The notes below the pieces were generated by a model. It was not told the DNA's origin. It was given only the letters and a program-made list of their open reading frames with translations, and did not search any database. The translations under genes and the position numbers were made by a program. A DNA stretch of 22,777 bases from Saccoglossus kowalevskii. Taxonomy: Eukaryota > Hemichordata > Enteropneusta > Harrimaniidae. Below, piece by piece: positions 18,846 through 22,777 of the stretch. Position 1 is the first letter of the stretch, and the number at the start of each line of letters is the position of its first letter. The stretch is from the NCBI RefSeq assembly GCF_000003605.2, contig NW_003125390.1:165077-187853 (forward strand). The letters are read 5' to 3'.

Positions 18846-21800
18846 ATTTTCAGGCCAAATCTGTAGGTTTAATATGTTTTGGCTATTATTGTTCTGATTA
18901 GATTTACATTTTTCTAAAACAACTGAGGTATGGCATTATTTACAAAAGTTGATGTTTTCTCATGCATTGAAGTAGTCACATTTCGCTGCTAGGTTTGTAT
19001 ACAGGCCAATTACTAACAATCGCCATAAATGCATAGTTAAAAACATCTACGTACCATATTGCATGCCGTACAATTTTCGTTCCTGTATTATCTGATTATT
19101 GTAGAAAGAAACAATGAGTGAGACATAAGGTGCTGATGACTTGCTATCAAAGCAGTATGGTGGATTGAACTACTTGTGCGATTTAATCTCATGGTGATGT
19201 GATTCCAAAAATTCCATACCTTTTGTGTTATATCTAGTATTAGTAGCGTTTCAAAACAGGAAATTGTCTTATGATATCTTATTTGTTTCCAGGAACTAAC
19301 AAGAAAACAGACACCCCCCCTCCCACTGGTATGCTTTCTGGTGATTAACTGACTTCTAGTAGAGAATTTAATCTTGCCAACACATTAAACTTCTATAGAG
19401 TGAAATGCAGTTCTAATTATTCTCTTTATTTCTTATTCACAGCTCGTTTTCTCCACATAGTCGTTTACAAATTGCTTGAGTGTAATCTTAGTAATATGGT
19501 ATTGATGAGATAGGAATATGTAGAGCAATTACATGCGCAATTGCTTCTCTAGAATGATTGGTTCTAGATTTTATATTGAAATGTTTCAGCAGGTCTCTCG
19601 CTGGCTGGGCTGGTTTTCATGAACATAAGGATCTCTCATATGTTGACCTAAAATGTACAAGCTTGAAAATAAATATTCCTGCATAGTCAGCTAAAAAAAA
19701 AAAATGTTTGCAGGTGTGTATGTTATTGATATGCCTAAAGTTATTAATATTTCTTGTACCTTATCTGCATTATTGAATGTCAATCTATACATCGTTATCT
19801 ATTGTGTATGATAGATCATTTCTGCATGATAAAAAAGAAGCCAAAATAAATTGGATTTCTTTACAGGTTTATGCAGGGTCGCTGTCTTTAGTGAATGCTC
19901 CAGCTGTTATCAGTATAGTTGGGCAATGTATAATAGTGCTGCATTTATCATTATCTCAAAGTGCAAACGTGATTATCAAGACTTCTAAGCATCAGTTTGT
20001 GCTGATTTGAATGGGTGACTATATATTAAAACAATTTGAATTTGAGTAAAATGCTGGTATTGAATACTACATGAGAATTGGTTTATTGGTTCAAGGTATT
20101 TACACACTACTTTAACCACAATGTTGTTAAATCAGTTATTTTTATGCTGGTGTAGATTTAAAGTAAAGCACTCTTGGGGAAATACATATTAACAAGATTG
20201 TGCATCGTAAAAAAAAAAAAAAAAAGTTGCTCACTAATATGACTATAAAAAGTGCCATAAATTGAAAAATTCCCTTGAACTGAACATGACACACGTACTC
20301 CCATATTTGATTATTTGAAATTTATGTGTGTTTTGTATCTCATTGAAATACAGCAGAATACAAAACTGTTTCTTGTATATGCTGACTGCACGTGCATATG
20401 CTCAAAGTGACTACTATGTTTCCACCATTATTAAGTTGACGTATCCCTAATAGAAGCACATTACATTACATATATTATATACTAGATTATTGAAATATGA
20501 GTTATAATATTATAGCCATACCACTGTCATTTACACTCACATTTCCATCGCAACATAATTTTACTTTGCTGTATTAAGTATACGATCAGTGTTCAGGGAA
20601 AAAACATGTTATAATATATTATATTATTAATGGACTTAATGACTGACACATTTTCATTATTTCAGAGCTCCTTAGTATTTGAAAACATTCAGTATTTTAC
20701 ATTGAATTATATATTGATGCAATTGCAGACTTTACAAAGTCAGTGATCCCTCTCACTTGCCTATCGCTCATCTAAATCTAGAAAGATTCTCACTTCCTCA
20801 CTTCAGACCAATTTGAAGAATTTGTAATAGAATAGCTCTTCTAATCACTTACTGGTAGGTTATAATGTTTGGAAGAGCCATTTCCAGCTAGATTGCCAGT
20901 AATTTTAAAGGACAGGGCTGTATTATTGCATGGATTTGTCGATTTGTTAACTGTGTATTATGTACAGAGTGAGCAATCCCTAAATTAAAAAAATAAAAAC
21001 GCCACAAGTAACGACCAGCTTTACGAAAAAGTAATATCAGGTGATAACCTTTTTATCACATGACCATCTCTAGGTGTCAAAACGACAAATCATGATTTCA
21101 CGGAACTACCCAAACAAATCATGTGGAAATTTATGCACGGCGGTACACACACATTTCCATTTACAGTCACCAATGGTTATCAAAATCAGCAGAAATATTT
21201 TGATATTTTTTCAAAACTAATTAATATGAGTTATTATCATTGTATCATGCCAGTAAACCTGTCTGAAATTTATGTACTGCAGCGATAAAAATTGTACCAT
21301 GGCACAATAAGGATTTCTCTGCATATTATTCCAGCACACCCATGCTGATATATCAAATTTCACACTAGATAGCACTACAGTGAATGATATGCACCATGGT
21401 CATGTGATACACAGGTGTATGACACATGAACTGATCAGGCGGCTGTATTCTCAGTTCTCCCATCTTCTCCCACCTCTATCTGTTAGTATAATAAAATTAA
21501 CTGTTATTACTTGTAATGCTTGAAAGGAAAATTGAAAAAAAAATTGTCTAATAAATAAATGATATTTACGGTAACTGCAGGACGTATTGCAAGGCTGTGC
21601 TGTTGATCTTGCACAGTTGGAAAGAACAGCTTTGAAATGTTATGTCTGTTTCAATAATATAATTACCAAATATGTTGTACTGTGACCATGCTGTCATAAT
21701 TTAAATAGTTATTCATTTATTAAACCAAAAGGTATATTTACAGGCTGCTCTCAATTATAGGGTATAAAACAATTATTAAAAAATAAAAAAAAAATTGAAG

Positions 21801-22510
21801 TAAATAATTGACATTGCAAAAATGGTGAAACCAGAGTTTGATAAATTATTCAATGCATGTACTTGTATTATTAGGTGGAGTGCGTGTTATTAAACACTGT
21901 CATGCATTTTTAAATGGGAGACTGCTGTCTTAAAGTAATCCGAGCTGAACAGGCACAGAATAACTAATTATTTCTAAGTCATCTCTAATATGTAGGGCGG
22001 GCATGCAGCTATACTAGTTCATATCTATGGTGCATATTCTATTCTCACCACACTTGTATATTGTCTGAATAGCATAGTATAAATTCAGGTCATTACCACT
22101 TTATGCTTTAAAAAATTCAGCTTCTTTGTAAATGTCAACTATAAACTCATTTGAAGAATTTCAGTATGTCTGTTCTTCAAATTGTAGTTGAAATATAATA
22201 ACCAAAAATATTGTGGCTATAAATACGTTTTCCTATTATGATTTGTCTGTGTAAAACATCGACCCGCTGACACTTGTATGTATTGGATCCGTTATTAAGC
22301 CAGATTAAATTCTATGTTGCCATATTGTAGGGGGCACTGTGCTATGTATTATTTTACGCACACCAAGATTCCACTTGTTCATTTTGCTGCCGTTGCTTTT
22401 TTTGATTATAGGGAGACCGGATAAACCACAAAATAAACAAAGCGTAAATACTGCCTCAAGTTAGGGTAAATAATCCAAGAATTATATTCATGATTTAAAT
22501 TCTATTTTGT
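18846..22510. other. long AT-rich stretch with no supported gene
   Basis: About 3.7 kb with no recognisable repeat family and no coding signal; the 77-codon frame at 19777-20010 has no domain. Homopolymers include A12 at 19693-19704, A17 at 20209-20225, a C-rich run at about 19313-19325 and A-rich runs near 21535-21543 and 21778-21795. No poly(A)-anchored retroelement could be shown upstream of any of these. Confidence 0.55.
20209..20225 (+). repeat. poly(A) run, 17 bases
   Basis: Uninterrupted A17. It could mark the 3' end of an old SINE or processed insertion, but no target duplication or RNA-polymerase III box was recognised. Confidence 0.9.
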
Positions 22511-22512
22511 TA

Positions 22513-22533
22513 TTCTTTCTTTTCTTTTCTTTT
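22513..22533 (+). repeat. (CTTTT)n polypyrimidine microsatellite
   Basis: About four CTTTT-type units followed by GTCAG. It resembles a 3' splice acceptor, but the sequence after CAG offers only a short frame to a stop, so no exon is called. Confidence 0.8.
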
Positions 22534-22563
22534 GTCAGAAAAGGAGGTATGTAAATGTGTCGA

Positions 22564-22720
22564 AATGGACATAGTGCGAGTGGTTAGTGCTAGTAGCACT
22601 AATCCGAAAAAGTACTAGATCTAGTGCTAAAATGGCACTAGATCTAGTACTAAAATGGCACTAGATCTAGTGCTAAAACGGCACTAGATCTAGTACTAAA
22701 ATGTACATAGTGCGAGTGGC
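22564..22720. repeat. 23-bp palindromic satellite with flanking direct repeats
   Basis: Four 23-bp units, each containing the perfect 12-bp palindrome ACTAGATCTAGT (starting 22614, 22637, 22660 and 22683). The third is part of a perfect 16-bp palindrome GCACTAGATCTAGTGC. Outside lie two 20-bp direct repeats, AATGGACATAGTGCGAGTGG (22564-22583) and AATGTACATAGTGCGAGTGG (22701-22720), with one mismatch. Inside the left one is a hairpin TTAGTGCT-AGT-AGCACTAA (22584-22602) made of the same GTGCTA vocabulary. The design could be a foldback element, a minisatellite prone to cruciforms, or an array of dimeric protein sites. No coding potential. Confidence 0.85.
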
Positions 22721-22777
22721 ATTGATATCGCGTTGTCAACGACGTCGAGACATCTCGTAATTGTCTGAAAATAAATT

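Noticed and set aside
22513-22560. Polypyrimidine tract ending in CAG, resembling a 3' splice site and exon start
   Set aside because: The tract is a CTTTT microsatellite, and the frame examined after CAG reaches a stop within about a dozen codons.

Overview
The window looks like non-coding nuclear DNA from an animal. It is AT-rich (roughly one third G+C by eye), full of stop codons in all frames, and packed with decayed short interspersed elements and microsatellites. No tRNA, rRNA, CRISPR array, bacterial-style operon or convincing exon was found. The longest open frames (157, 124, 106 and 101 codons) overlap repeats or AT-rich sequence and resemble no protein family I recognise. The repeats combine hairpin heads with internal tandem units of about 140-160 bp, plus 'AAAATGGCCG' palindromes. 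This recalls elements of marine invertebrates such as bivalves and other molluscs, but the species cannot be fixed from sequence alone.

Layout: 1-1190 is featureless. 1190-1440 holds a decayed two-unit ATGGCC repeat (family D). A 543-bp element with 94-bp terminal inverted repeats and a 10-bp target duplication lies at 2794-3336, inside an older repeat. A strong G-quadruplex tract sits at 4275-4300. The best family A element (157-bp units, hairpin head, hairpin tail) is at 4576-5314. 5600-8260 is mostly unique. 8265-9300 carries a one-unit family C element, a 161-bp miniature element with TTAA ends, and a family D element with an exact 150-bp period. 9634-10400 is family B (about 140-bp units). 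A lone family A unit is at 11377-11525. The largest family A array, six units, is at 14900-16045. 17044-18845 holds partial copies of E, B and E, ending in what looks like an E-head/A-tail chimera. After a long plain stretch, the window ends in a 23-bp palindromic satellite flanked by direct repeats (22564-22720).

There are no genes whose joint function can be described. The main point of interest is modular. Families A to E differ in sequence but share one plan: a T-rich edge, a short perfect or near-perfect hairpin, a pyrimidine-rich stretch, then tandem units carrying an ACTTGGTA-like core. All copies I found run in the same direction. The plan resembles the non-autonomous Helentron/'pearl' type elements described from molluscs, but that assignment is inference.
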